A DNA stretch of 63,519 nt, taken from positions 1 to 63,519 of the forward strand of contig JACRKZ010000049.1 of assembly GCA_016235455.1 (NCBI GenBank). Direction: 5' to 3'. The stretch is from Armatimonadota bacterium. Its GTDB lineage: Bacteria > Armatimonadota > UBA10988. This document shows positions 1-8,824 of this stretch, piece after piece (position 1 is the first letter of the stretch; every line of letters starts with the position of its first letter). The notes beneath the pieces are model-generated. The model did no database searches, had not been told where the DNA came from, and worked only from the letters and a program-made list of their open reading frames with translations. A program made the position numbers and the translations under genes.

Positions 1-360
1 GCGGGTCAGCCACACTGAGGACACTGGGGGCTCCGAGCCATGAGCCTGGACTGGGCCAGGCTGTGCGCTGTCGGCGGCAGTGCCATGCCGCCTTCGAGGC
101 GGTCTGCTGCCAACTTGCTCTCCACGAGAGAGCACTGGTCGGTGATCCAGTCACTGCGGCCTACCATCGAGTTGGCGCGCCGGACGGTGGTCTCGGACGC
201 TACTGGCATTTCGATGACGGCGCGGAGTGGAGCTGGCAGGCCAAGCTGTTCGAGGGCGAAGGGGCACCCACGGAGGTGCAGTCGGGGCAGCTTGACCACT
301 CCGTCAGCCGTGCGCTTGCCACGCACCCGAACCTGACTCGTTGCCACGTCTGCATGCCCC
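1..360. other. Left edge with no intact gene
   Basis: No reading frame here resembles a known family, and none has a convincing start with a ribosome binding site. The stretch lies downstream, on the minus strand, of a decayed oxidoreductase fragment and is probably its degraded body or flanking debris. A plus-strand frame spanning about 63-461 has a locally protein-like composition (motif GAEWSWQAKLF), but I cannot tie it to a family. Confidence 0.4.
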
Positions 361-574
361 TTGGCCTTCAGGATCCGCTGGTGGTCCGGGTAGACGCCTT
401 GCCGTTCTCCTCGCTGATATCGGCGCAGGACACCAGTTGGCAGTTGTCCAGCGTCTGGTAGGCGATGGCGTGCTGATAGGCCATGGCATGGCCGATGCGG
501 TCGGATCATTCCTCCTTCTTACTGGTGCCGAGGACGGCTACGCGCAGCTTGTCGGGTGTTGTTGCGCTCTTCGT
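361..574 (-). pseudogene. Decayed Gfo/Idh/MocA-family oxidoreductase (N-terminal remnant)
   Basis: The minus strand from 574 reads as the N-terminus of a Gfo/Idh/MocA NAD(P)-dependent dehydrogenase: KLRVAVLGT, then GHAMAYQHAIAYQ and QLVSCADISEEN, then VYPDHQRILKA. These match the Rossmann strand, the family's typical AMAYQHA segment, the acidic end of strand two (CAD) and the VYPDY-type segment. Three lesions are visible. The expected start is ACG at 572-574, an in-frame TGA at 506-508 splits the first two blocks, and a frame change separates the ADISEEN and VYPDH blocks. Nothing recognisable follows, so the substrate-binding half is missing. The gene is non-functional. It could only be alive if the TGA encoded selenocysteine, which the later frameshift argues against. 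Confidence 0.7.
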
Positions 575-612
575 GGCGCTGGTTTGGGCCAGGGGGTGCG
601 CTCTCCCGCGGC

Positions 613-3600
613 TCAGTCCGATTCGGCCGGCTCGAGCGACTCGCGCACCTTGCCCAGCAGCGCAGCGCGGCTGAACGGCTTTTGGAGGAAGTGCACGCCG
701 TCCTCCAACACGCCGTGCCGGGCGATGACGTCCGCGGTGTAGCCCGACATGAAGATCACCGCCAACTCGGGGTTGAGCGCCACCATCAGCTCGGCGAGTT
801 CGCGGCCGCTCATCTCGGGCATGATGACGTCGGTGATGAGCAGGTCGACCGCGCCGCCGCAGGCGTGCGCCAAGCGCAGGGCTTCGTTGGGCGAACCGGC
901 GGCCAGCACCTGGTAGCCGGCCGCGGTGAGAATGCGACGGCTGACGCGCAGGATGGCGCTCTCGTCTTCGACGAGCAGAATGGTGCCCGTGCCCGGACAC
1001 GGCGCTTCGACCACCAGGTCGTCGCCGTCCGGCTCCTCATCCGCTGCCAGCGCGCGCCACCGCGGCAGGAGCAGGCGGAAGGTGGTGCCGCGGCCCAACT
1101 CGCTGGTCACATCGATGTGGCCGTCGTTCTGCTTGACCACGCCATAGACCATGGCCAGCCCCAGGCCGGTGCCCTCGCCGACTCCCTTGGTGGTGAAGAA
1201 CGGCTCGAAGGCGTTGGCCAGCGTGGACGAGTCCATGCCGCGGCCGGTATCGGTTACGCTGACCTGGACGTAGTCGCCGTCGGCCACATCCTCGGGCGCG
1301 GGCTCGTGGTCTGGCCCGAAGGTGACATTGCAGGTGCCGATGACCACCGAGCCGCCATCGTCGATGGCGTCGCGGCCGTTGACGCACAGGTTGGCGATGA
1401 CCTGGTAGAACTGGGCCGGGTCGATGCGCACCGGCCAGAGGGGCTCACCGGGGCGGAACAGCAGTTGGATGTCCTCGCCGATCAGCCGACGCAGCATGTT
1501 GGTGCTGCCGCGCACTTCGTCGTTGATGTCGACCACGCGTGGCGCCACGGCCTGGCGGCGCGCAAAGGCCAGCAACTGCCGCGTCAGTTCCGCCGAACGT
1601 TGCGCCGCGGTCTGCATCTCGAGCAGGTCGTCATGCAGCTGGTCGCCCTCGGGCACCTGATCGATCGCCAACTCCACGTGGCCGAGAATGACGCTGAGCA
1701 TGTTGTTGAAGTCGTGGGCGACGCCGCCCGCCAATCGGCCGACCGCCTCCATCTTTTGGGCCTGGATGAGCTGCGCTTCGAGGCGCTCGCGCTCCAGTTC
1801 GGCCCGCTTGCGTTCGATCAGGTCCCAGGTGACGTCGGCCAGGTAGACGGCCGCCTCGACATCGTCGGCGGTGTAGGGCACGGGCTTGTTGCCGACGCCG
1901 AGCACCGCCACGACACGATTGTCGCGCAGGATGGGCACAACCAGTTCGCGCAGCACCTCGGCATGGCCGTCGGGCAGACCACGGCGGTTGGGCACCGACG
2001 CGTAGTCGTTGTGGACCACCACCTGCCGCTCGCGGATGGCGTCGGCCCAGACGCCGGCCGCCGTCACCGCATAGTGCGCGCCCTTGCCCGCGGCGTGGCA
2101 GAAGTCGCGCTCGGTGGCGGTCGACCACATCTGGAGCGTCAGGTTCTTCTGGTCGCTGTCGACGAAGTGGTAGAAGCCGATAGGGCTGTCGAGGATGTCG
2201 CCGACGTTGTCCAGCGTGAAGCGCAGGACATCGTCGAGGCTGCGCTCGGCCGGGAACGAGACGAGGTCGAGCCGCAGACGCAGCGCCTCCTCGGCGCGTC
2301 GGCGCGCGGTCGTATCCTGGATCGCGCCGACCACCAGCGCCTGGCCATGGTCGCCTTCGCTGCGGCAGCCGATCACGTGGACGTGCCGCTTGGCGCCTGT
2401 GGCGGTCATCAGGTCCAGCTCCATGTCGAACGGTCGGCCGCCGCGCCGTGTGCGCTGGAAGGCACGGCCGAGCCGGCGTTGGCTGTCGGGGGTGTAGAAG
2501 GCCAGTGCCTCTTCCGCCGCGGGCGGCTCGCCCTCGGCCAGCTCGTGGATGCGGAAGGTTTCGCTCGTCCAAACCATCTGGCGCGAGTCCAGGTCGACCG
2601 ACCAGCCGCCCACATGGGCCAGTTCGCCGGTGCGCGCCAGCAGTACCTCGCGGTCGCGCAGCGCCTGTTCGGCCGCGCGCCGCTCGAGTTCGCCGGCCGC
2701 GCGGATGGCGACCAGCTTGAGGACCGCTTCGGCCGCGGTCCCGTGCCCGCCGGGCTCGCGCGAGATCACCGCGATGAGGCCGATCGCCCGGCCATCGGCC
2801 GACCAGAGTACGCAGCCCGCGTAGCTCTCGGCGCCCATCTCCCGCAGGACGACATCCTCGGGGAACAGATGACTCACGCCTTGGGCGAACCAGCAGAAGC
2901 CCTCTTGGGCCACCTGGCCACAAGGCGTGTCGGCCAGCGCGTAGGTGACGTTGTCCTCGAACGCGCCGTCATGCCACACCGCCACGGTGCGTGCCGAGAG
3001 GCCGTCGCCCACCAACTGGTCGATGCACACATAGCAGGCATCGAGCTCGGTGGCCAGGTACTCGGCCAGGTCCGCGAAGAAGTCGCTACCGGCCGCGCCG
3101 CACTCGATCAGGAAGAGCTGCGTCTTGTCCATCAGCCGGCGCTGGGTGATGTCGGTGGCGATGCTGAGCACCGCCGGCTCCGCACCCCATTGCACGTGCT
3201 TTGCCACCAATTCGAGCGGCACCAGGGAGCCGTCGCCTCGCCGGTGCTCGACCTCGAAAGTGGCGCTGCCGCGCTCCTCGAGCAGGGCCGCCCGCACCGG
3301 CGCCAGCGACCGGGTGGTGGGCGCCTGCAGGTCGGCGATGTTCAGGTCCGCGAACTCTGCCAGAGCATAGCCATGCATCCGCGCCGCCTCGTGGTTGGCG
3401 TAGACGATCCGGCCGGTCAGGTCGTTGACAAAGACGGCGTTGGGCGCGGCGTCGAGCAGGGCCGCCATCTGGCGCGTCGTCTGCTCGGCCTGGCGCTGGG
3501 CGGTGATGTCGCGCATCACGGTCAGCACCGACACCACTTGGCCCTGGCCGTCGAACTCGGGCACCAGCCGCCAGTTGAATGTGCCGCGTCCGGCAGGCAG

Positions 3601-5760
3601 GTCCAGGTCGAACTCGGTCTCGTGGGGCTCGGCCGAATCGAACACACGGCGCACGGCCGCATCCCAGGTGTCGCACAGCGCCGACGGGAACCCCAGGTCG
3701 CGGTGGGTCTTGCCGTTGACCTGCTCCTGGCTCAGGCCGACCAACTCGGCGACGATCGGGGACACAAACAGGTGCCGCCCCTCGCGGTCGTGCCGCTCGA
3801 CGATGTCGGGCAGCCCCTCGATGAGCGCGCGATGCGTGGACTCGCTGGCGCGCATGGCGTCGTTGGCGCGCGCGCGCTCCAGCGACAGCGCGGCCAACTC
3901 GGCCAGCGCGCTGACCACCGCAGCATCGCCATCGTCGTAGTCGGTCGGCTTGTTGGCGACGACAATGATGCCTTGTGCGCCACCCTCGGTGGCCATCGGC
4001 GCGATGAGCACACGGGCTAGCGGCATATGATCCGCTGGCAGGTTGGCCGCCCACTCGCTGGCGCCGAAGCCGTTGTCGTAGGCGGCGCGCTTCTCACGGT
4101 AGGCCAGCGCCCGCAGGCCGCGGATGGGCAGCGCCATCGAGCCACCCAGCATCGAGATCTCGCCGTCGGTGGCCAGCAGGATCAGCCGGTCCTCCTGCCC
4201 ATCGGTAGAGCGCAGTGACACGGCGCCGTCCGGCGAGCCGGTGACCTGGCGACACGCATCCAGCACGGCACGCACAGCGTCCTCGAACGAGGAGGAGTCG
4301 AGTGCGGCGCGCGAGGCCTGAGCCAGCGCACGCACATGGCGTTCGCGCCGCTGTGTCTGCTCCAGCGAGGACCGCAACGCCGATTCGGAGGCACGCTCGT
4401 CGCTCTGGTCGCGGAACACCAACACGACGCCCACCGTCACGCCGTCGGGCCCGACCACCGGCGCGCCACTGTCGGCGATGGGCCGCTCACTGCCGTCGCG
4501 AGCGATGAGCAGCGTGTGGTTGGCCAGGTTCACCACCAGCCCGTCGCGCAGGACCTTCCCGACCGGGCTCTCCACGTCGGCACGGGTCGTCTCGTTGATG
4601 ATTCGGAAGACCTCGTCCAAGGGACGGCCCCGCGATTCGCCGTCACTCCAGCCGGTCAGTTGCTCGGCCACGGGGTTGAGCAGCACCACCCGGCCCTGGT
4701 CGTCGGTCACGATGACGCCGTCACCAATGCCACGCAGCGTCGTTTCGTAGCGGACCTCGCCCGCCAGGCGCTCGGCTTCGGCGGCGAGCCGCTCGCGCTC
4801 GTGCTGAGCCACCATGCGTTGCTCGGCCCACACGCCGACGCACGCCACCAGCGCCATGGCCAGCACCATGACCGAGATGATGAGCAGCGAGCGCGCGTGC
4901 CACGCGGCAAAAGCTTCGGTCTGGTCCACCTTGGAGACCAGGTACCAGTTCGACCCAGGCACATGACGGGTGACGGCGACCACGGCGATGCCGGCGTAGT
5001 CCGGGCCATAGACCGGGCCCTCATAGCCGAGCACAGCCTTGACAGCAGGCACGTCGACCCGGGTCAGCGGCAGCCGCAGGGACAGCGCGCTCTTGGGTCC
5101 GCGGCGCGGATCGTTGAGGAAGAGGACGCTGTCACCCTCCTGCCTGACCAGCACGGTCTCCGCACTGCGCGAGGGCACCGGCCACGACTGCACCAGTTCG
5201 TTCAGGGAGGTGTCCGCGGCCACGGTGGCGACGATGGTGTAGCCCTGGGCTGGCGCCTTGAGCGGCACAGCGAGATGGAGGGTGGGTTTGCCGCTCAGCG
5301 GATTGACATGCAGATCGCTGAGCACGGGCGACCCGCTGGCCGTCGCGGCTTGAATCAGCGGCCAATCCTCGGCGGGCAATGCTGCGGGCGACGCCGCGCT
5401 GGACAGGCGCGAATGGCCGAGCGAGTCGATGAGGGTCACCGTCTGGTAGTGGTACGAGGTGCACAGACCGCCGAACAGGTCGCGCAGCGCCTGTTGGTCG
5501 GAGGCGCTGCCGCGCCGCAACCAGCGGGCGATCCCCTCGGCCAGGAACGCATCGGCGCGCAACACGGCGCCATCGCCGAGGCGTTCAGCGCGGTAGGCGG
5601 CAATCTGGTCGGCCTTGAGCCGGACCACGGTGGCCAGGTCGTCTTCGACCATCGAGCGCAGCATGCGACCCTGGGCGCGGTGGAACCAGATGCCGGCCGC
5701 CGCGACCAGAAGGACCACCAGCGATGTCAACACCCGGACCCGAACCGCACCTTTGCGCAT
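613..5760 (-). CDS. Giant multi-PAS/GAF hybrid sensor histidine kinase
   Basis: A 1715-residue membrane hybrid histidine kinase. It opens with a signal anchor at about residues 8-27, followed by a periplasmic sensor of about 260 residues that resembles dCache domains, and a second membrane helix at about 289-309. Then come PAS (about 341-450), GAF (490-626), PAS (640-753), PAS (765-876), GAF (886-1020), PAS (1043-1150) and GAF (1173-1316). The HisKA box GGVAHDFNN has the phosphorylated His at about 1349. A HATPase follows with DTGRGMD and GTGLGL, then a C-terminal receiver with its phospho-acceptor Asp at about 1644 ([11 protein letters not shown]). The start is the ATG at 5758-5760 because it begins the anchor (MRKGAVRV); 30 extra codons upstream look non-coding. 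No DNA-binding response regulator lies nearby, so a His phosphotransfer partner elsewhere is inferred. The ligands are unknown. Confidence 0.95.
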   Translation of the reverse strand: MRKGAVRVRVLTSLVVLLVAAAGIWFHRAQGRMLRSMVEDDLATVVRLKADQIAAYRAERLGDGAVLRADAFLAEGIARWLRRGSASDQQALRDLFGGLCTSYHYQTVTLIDSLGHSRLSSAASPAALPAEDWPLIQAATASGSPVLSDLHVNPLSGKPTLHLAVPLKAPAQGYTIVATVAADTSLNELVQSWPVPSRSAETVLVRQEGDSVLFLNDPRRGPKSALSLRLPLTRVDVPAVKAVLGYEGPVYGPDYAGIAVVAVTRHVPGSNWYLVSKVDQTEAFAAWHARSLLIISVMVLAMALVACVGVWAEQRMVAQHERERLAAEAERLAGEVRYETTLRGIGDGVIVTDDQGRVVLLNPVAEQLTGWSDGESRGRPLDEVFRIINETTRADVESPVGKVLRDGLVVNLANHTLLIARDGSERPIADSGAPVVGPDGVTVGVVLVFRDQSDERASESALRSSLEQTQRRERHVRALAQASRAALDSSSFEDAVRAVLDACRQVTGSPDGAVSLRSTDGQEDRLILLATDGEISMLGGSMALPIRGLRALAYREKRAAYDNGFGASEWAANLPADHMPLARVLIAPMATEGGAQGIIVVANKPTDYDDGDAAVVSALAELAALSLERARANDAMRASESTHRALIEGLPDIVERHDREGRHLFVSPIVAELVGLSQEQVNGKTHRDLGFPSALCDTWDAAVRRVFDSAEPHETEFDLDLPAGRGTFNWRLVPEFDGQGQVVSVLTVMRDITAQRQAEQTTRQMAALLDAAPNAVFVNDLTGRIVYANHEAARMHGYALAEFADLNIADLQAPTTRSLAPVRAALLEERGSATFEVEHRRGDGSLVPLELVAKHVQWGAEPAVLSIATDITQRRLMDKTQLFLIECGAAGSDFFADLAEYLATELDACYVCIDQLVGDGLSARTVAVWHDGAFEDNVTYALADTPCGQVAQEGFCWFAQGVSHLFPEDVVLREMGAESYAGCVLWSADGRAIGLIAVISREPGGHGTAAEAVLKLVAIRAAGELERRAAEQALRDREVLLARTGELAHVGGWSVDLDSRQMVWTSETFRIHELAEGEPPAAEEALAFYTPDSQRRLGRAFQRTRRGGRPFDMELDLMTATGAKRHVHVIGCRSEGDHGQALVVGAIQDTTARRRAEEALRLRLDLVSFPAERSLDDVLRFTLDNVGDILDSPIGFYHFVDSDQKNLTLQMWSTATERDFCHAAGKGAHYAVTAAGVWADAIRERQVVVHNDYASVPNRRGLPDGHAEVLRELVVPILRDNRVVAVLGVGNKPVPYTADDVEAAVYLADVTWDLIERKRAELERERLEAQLIQAQKMEAVGRLAGGVAHDFNNMLSVILGHVELAIDQVPEGDQLHDDLLEMQTAAQRSAELTRQLLAFARRQAVAPRVVDINDEVRGSTNMLRRLIGEDIQLLFRPGEPLWPVRIDPAQFYQVIANLCVNGRDAIDDGGSVVIGTCNVTFGPDHEPAPEDVADGDYVQVSVTDTGRGMDSSTLANAFEPFFTTKGVGEGTGLGLAMVYGVVKQNDGHIDVTSELGRGTTFRLLLPRWRALAADEEPDGDDLVVEAPCPGTGTILLVEDESAILRVSRRILTAAGYQVLAAGSPNEALRLAHACGGAVDLLITDVIMPEMSGRELAELMVALNPELAVIFMSGYTADVIARHGVLEDGVHFLQKPFSRAALLGKVRESLEPAESD

Positions 5761-5815
5761 GAGCCGCCCCGGACCGACTACGTGAAAGAGGAAGATCGCA
5801 CCTTCAGATGGTCCA

Positions 5816-5824
5816 AGCGTAGCA
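5816..5824 (-). promoter_or_regulatory. Candidate extended -10 for the giant kinase
   Basis: Read on the minus strand, TGC is followed by TACGCT (5821 to 5816), about 55 bases before the kinase ATG. No clear -35 is seen; the upstream side is occupied by the malate dehydrogenase terminator hairpin. The same TGC-TACGCT occurs before the homocysteine methyltransferase. Confidence 0.4.
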
Positions 5825-5857
5825 CGCGGCGATGCTGCCCAGGGCAGCATCGCCGCG
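5825..5857 (-). terminator. Hairpin terminator after malate dehydrogenase
   Basis: Two perfectly complementary 16-base arms (5825-5840 and 5842-5857) are separated by one base, so the practical hairpin is a 14-pair stem with a five-base loop. It lies 40 bases beyond the malate dehydrogenase stop and just before the kinase promoter. No T-tract follows, so it is either a T-less terminator or a transcript-end stabiliser. Confidence 0.65.
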
Positions 5858-5896
5858 TCGCTGCGTCACATACGGTTCACAGCAGGGGACCGGCCG

Positions 5897-6892
5897 TCAG
5901 GCCAGGTGCGGATTGACCTTGCCCCAGTCGGCCAGCGGCGGCAGAACGCCCATGGCGATGACCTCATCGCGCAGCTTGGCCACATGCTGGTAGCTGGCGG
6001 TCAGCGCCGCCATGTCCTCGTCGTCGCCGCTGGGCATCTCGTAGTCGAGCCCGCGCGCGCCAAACGACGTCGGCATGGCCATCATGACCTGCTGGAACGG
6101 GTCGGTGTGGCAGTACACGCCGCACGGCAGGCCATAGCGCTCGCCCAGGTAGCCGCGCAGCATGGCCACGCTCTGCTGCGCCGGGCTCTGGAACGAACTG
6201 CGCCCGCGCAACTTGATGATCCGCGCGCCGCCCGTGCGCACCTTCTCCTTGATCGCCGCCCAGTCGTCGGCCGACAGCCGGCCGGTATCGAGCAGACGCG
6301 TCAGCGGCTCGCCGTCGATGCTGATGCTGCCCTTGAACACAGCCATCTGCTCGCCGTGGCCGCCATACGTCGCACAGCCGGTGACCTGGTCGGGCAACAC
6401 GCCAAACTGCTGCGCCAGCGCGCTCTGCAGGCGCGTGGAGTCCAGCGCGGCCAGCGTGCTGATGCGGCCCGGCTCCAGACCGGACCAGACCAGCGTGGTC
6501 AGGCCGGTGATGTCCGCCGGATTGAAGATGACCACGCCGAACTTGAGTTCAGGCGCGTATTTGGCGATGTCCTGGCCCAAGCCCTTGGCGATCTCGCAGT
6601 TGCCCTTGAGCAGGTCTTCGCGAGTCATGCCTTCCTTGCGCGGCGCGCCGCCGGAGCTGACCAGGTACTTGGCGCCCGCCAGCACCTCGGCCGGGTCGGT
6701 CGACCAGGTCAGCTTGACGTTGGGGAATCCGCAGTGCCAGATCTCCTCAGCCGTGCCTTCCAAGCCAGCGGCAAAGGGATCGTACAGGGCGATCTGATTG
6801 GCGGTGCCGGTGGACAGCAGCGTCTGCGCCAGATTCGAGCCGATGGCGCCGGCAGCCCCCATGATCGCAACTTTGTCACTGGTCAAGTACAT
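5897..6892 (-). CDS. mdh: Malate dehydrogenase (lactate/malate dehydrogenase family)
   Basis: A 331-residue NAD-dependent malate dehydrogenase of the type annotated as mdh in Bacteroidota and Verrucomicrobiota, interconverting malate and oxaloacetate in central metabolism. The Rossmann nucleotide loop GAAGAIGSN lies near residue 12. YDPFAAGLEGTAEEI and SSGGAPRKEGMTREDLLKGN cover the cofactor-binding strand and the mobile active-site loop. FNPADITGL, LDSTRLQ and the catalytic His region TYGGHGEQM all follow in order, so the active site appears complete. The ATG at 6890-6892 has AAGGAGC nine bases upstream. It is monocistronic: a hairpin follows it and a promoter-like region precedes it. The length fits the family. 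Confidence 0.95.
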   Translation of the reverse strand: MYLTSDKVAIMGAAGAIGSNLAQTLLSTGTANQIALYDPFAAGLEGTAEEIWHCGFPNVKLTWSTDPAEVLAGAKYLVSSGGAPRKEGMTREDLLKGNCEIAKGLGQDIAKYAPELKFGVVIFNPADITGLTTLVWSGLEPGRISTLAALDSTRLQSALAQQFGVLPDQVTGCATYGGHGEQMAVFKGSISIDGEPLTRLLDTGRLSADDWAAIKEKVRTGGARIIKLRGRSSFQSPAQQSVAMLRGYLGERYGLPCGVYCHTDPFQQVMMAMPTSFGARGLDYEMPSGDDEDMAALTASYQHVAKLRDEVIAMGVLPPLADWGKVNPHLA

Positions 6893-6978
6893 CTACCCGT
6901 GCTCCTTTTGGTTGATCGGCATAGGTGCCGCGGCGGCAGCGTTGCCGCTGTGGGTAGACTGCCCCGAGATCCGGGAGT

Positions 6979-6999
6979 TGTCAACGTACGCGCGCGTAC
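6979..6999 (-). promoter_or_regulatory. -35 element and perfect palindrome upstream of mdh
   Basis: On the minus strand a consensus TTGACA (6984 to 6979) is directly preceded by the perfect 14-base palindrome GTACGCGCGCGTAC (6986-6999). A matching -10 at 16-19 bases is poor (CAGTCT or AGTCTA), so promoter assignment is tentative. The palindrome sits where an activator or repressor of mdh could bind. Confidence 0.35.
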
Positions 7000-7008
7000 A
7001 ATAGTTGC

Positions 7009-7908
7009 CTAGGGATCGCCCAACCCACGGCGAATCGCATCGATCAACCCACCATGGTGGCGCCACTCGCCGCCGAACGTGTACAGGCCGCGCCAGGTCA
7101 GCAGCATGATGCGCGCCATCGGCGACAAGCCCCAGCCGGTCGAGGCGGAGGTGGTCGACACCACCAGATCCGACCACGCCACGGCGGGCGCACCGTCCGC
7201 ATCGCAGCCCCAGCGCTCCGCGGGGTCGGTACTTCCGGGGTCGTGCACGTAGGCCCACACATAGCTGCTCCAGGGCACACGCCAGCGCAGCGCCAAGCTC
7301 TGCAGGCGCAGACCTTGGCTGTCGACCCAGACCGTGTGCGCGACGAACGGCGTGACCAGGGCCAGGGCCACGCTCACCGCCAGGCCCCAGGGGACGATCA
7401 GGTCGTCGGGCAAGGCGTACCACAGCAGCAACCAGCACCCGAGGAGCTTGCCGGCCAGCTCCAATGCGGGGTGCGCCCGGCGCCGAAACACCTCGACCGC
7501 CTGACCGCCGGTGTCGACCGAGGTCGCCGCGGGCGCGTCTGCCGCGGGCAAGGCGCCCACGGGTTGGCCAGGCAGGATGGCCGCCAGCCGGGCCAGCGTA
7601 CCCTCTGGCGCCCACACGCCGCGGCACTTGCCGCACACGCGCATGCGCACGTCCCGGGCCTGCCGCAGACTGTGCCAGGCCAGCCGCTCGGCGCAGCGCG
7701 GGCAGCAGCCGCTGCCCAGGCTGGCGCGGTCGGCGTCGGGCAGGTAGGCCCGCTCCAGGTCGGCCAACGCGACCGCCGTGGGCATCAGGCGGGCCAGCTC
7801 GCCGTCGTCGAACCAGACGCCGCCGCACGCGTGGCAGCCATCGACTCGCTCGCCGCCCGCCAGGCTCGTCAGCAGCGGCCGGCCACACTCCGGGCAATCA
7901 AGGCGCAT
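7009..7908 (-). CDS. Double zinc-ribbon (TFIIB-type) membrane protein
   Basis: A 299-residue protein of unknown function. The first 45 residues carry a TFIIB-type zinc ribbon (CPECGRPL, then CHACGGVWFDDGEL). A second, divergent copy follows (CCPRCAERL, then CGKCRGVWAPEGTL), so eight cysteines could bind two zinc ions. The middle holds two adjacent membrane helices (LLGCWLLLWYAL and LAVSVALALVTPFVA). The remainder, from HTVWVDSQGLRLQSL to the end, is a beta-rich stretch resembling bacterial PH-like domains. The start MRLDCPECG is preferred because AAAGGGACG precedes it and the first ribbon begins at once; a longer frame to 8025 is possible. It is divergent from the methyltransferase across a 106-base spacer. 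TFIIB-type ribbons here probably bind zinc structurally or sense it, which is inference. Confidence 0.75.
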   Translation of the reverse strand: MRLDCPECGRPLLTSLAGGERVDGCHACGGVWFDDGELARLMPTAVALADLERAYLPDADRASLGSGCCPRCAERLAWHSLRQARDVRMRVCGKCRGVWAPEGTLARLAAILPGQPVGALPAADAPAATSVDTGGQAVEVFRRRAHPALELAGKLLGCWLLLWYALPDDLIVPWGLAVSVALALVTPFVAHTVWVDSQGLRLQSLALRWRVPWSSYVWAYVHDPGSTDPAERWGCDADGAPAVAWSDLVVSTTSASTGWGLSPMARIMLLTWRGLYTFGGEWRHHGGLIDAIRRGLGDP

Positions 7909-7925
7909 CGTCGTCCCTTTGCAGC

Positions 7926-7943
7926 CCAGATCGTTGGATCTGG
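7926..7943. promoter_or_regulatory. Operator-like inverted repeat between divergent genes
   Basis: CCAGATC and GATCTGG form perfect 7-base arms around GTTG. The repeat lies 18-35 bases from the zinc-ribbon start and about 45 bases from the -10-like TATTAT (7986-7991) that serves the methyltransferase. This is the usual position of an operator controlling one or both genes. Confidence 0.35.
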
Positions 7944-8014
7944 CGCAGATGGTTCCTGCTTCGCCTTGTCGCTGCGTCAGACCCGTATTATGCTTCCCTA
8001 CGAGGAAACGCCTC

Positions 8015-8824
8015 ATGTCGAGCACCGACCCCGGATTCCTTCGCGACCATCAGTACAAGGACTCCAGCAACCTCCAGGCGCGCATCGACCTCCACGGTCG
8101 GTACAGCACCAATCCGCAGCCGTTCTGGACCTGGGCCTTCGACTTCCTCGACGTGCCCGCCGAGGCACAGATCCTCGAAGTGGGTTGTGGCACGGGTATG
8201 TTCTGGCAGGTCAACGCTGACCGCTTGCCGCCCGGCTGGCGCGTCACGCTGACCGACCTGTCGACCGGCATGCTGGGCTCGGCCCGCGCCAATCTGGCCA
8301 ATGTGCCGCAGGTGGTCGAGTGCCAGGTGGCCGACGTCCAGTTGCTGCCCTACCCCGACGCCTCGTTCGACGCCGTGCTGGCCAACTTCATGCTCTACCA
8401 CGTGCCCGACCGGCGCCAGGGCATCGCCGAGATCGCCCGGGTGTTGCGGCCCGGCGGCCTGCTCATCGCCGCCACCAATGGCAGCACGCATCTGCGCGAG
8501 ATCCGCGATCTGGAGCGCCGCTTCGGCATCGAGACGCTGTTTGGCGCCACCACCTCGGCCCAGGCCTTTGGACTGCAGAACGGCGCGGCGCAGTTGGAGG
8601 GGCTCTTCGACCACATCGCCTGCGAGCGGCACGAGAACCACCTGGCCGTGCCCAAGCCCGAGCCGGTCATCGCGCACATCCGCTCCAAGCTGGCCGACCG
8701 CGGCCGCGCCGCCGACCGGCTGGAGGTCGTGCGCGCCCACATTGCCAAACACATCGAGCAATATGGCGAGTTCCGCGTGACCAAGGCCTCGGGCCTGTTC
8801 GTCGCCCGGCGCAAGGAGTCGTGA
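8015..8824 (+). CDS. Class I SAM-dependent methyltransferase
   Basis: A 269-residue methyltransferase with the seven-strand Rossmann fold. Motif I, ILEVGCGTGMFW, sits near residue 60, the acidic motif II is LTDLSTGML, motif III is VADVQLLPYPDASFD, and the post-motif region is RVLRPGGLLI. This is the UbiE/Methyltransf_11 layout. Nothing identifies the methyl acceptor. The ATG at 8015 is preceded by GAGGAAA and by TATTAT at 7986-7991. Its TGA overlaps the ATG of the next gene (TGATG at 8822-8826), so the two are translationally coupled. No obvious metabolic link to the downstream glycosidase is apparent. Confidence 0.85.
   Translation: MSSTDPGFLRDHQYKDSSNLQARIDLHGRYSTNPQPFWTWAFDFLDVPAEAQILEVGCGTGMFWQVNADRLPPGWRVTLTDLSTGMLGSARANLANVPQVVECQVADVQLLPYPDASFDAVLANFMLYHVPDRRQGIAEIARVLRPGGLLIAATNGSTHLREIRDLERRFGIETLFGATTSAQAFGLQNGAAQLEGLFDHIACERHENHLAVPKPEPVIAHIRSKLADRGRAADRLEVVRAHIAKHIEQYGEFRVTKASGLFVARRKES

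Noticed and set aside
506..508. TGA read as selenocysteine in the Gfo/Idh/MocA remnant
   Set aside because: A frameshift follows, the start codon is lost, and this family is not known for selenocysteine at this place.
556..4020. An 1154-codon plus-strand open frame
   Set aside because: It is antisense to the giant kinase, rich in His, Gln and Arg as expected from a reversed GC-rich gene, and has no family motif or ribosome site.
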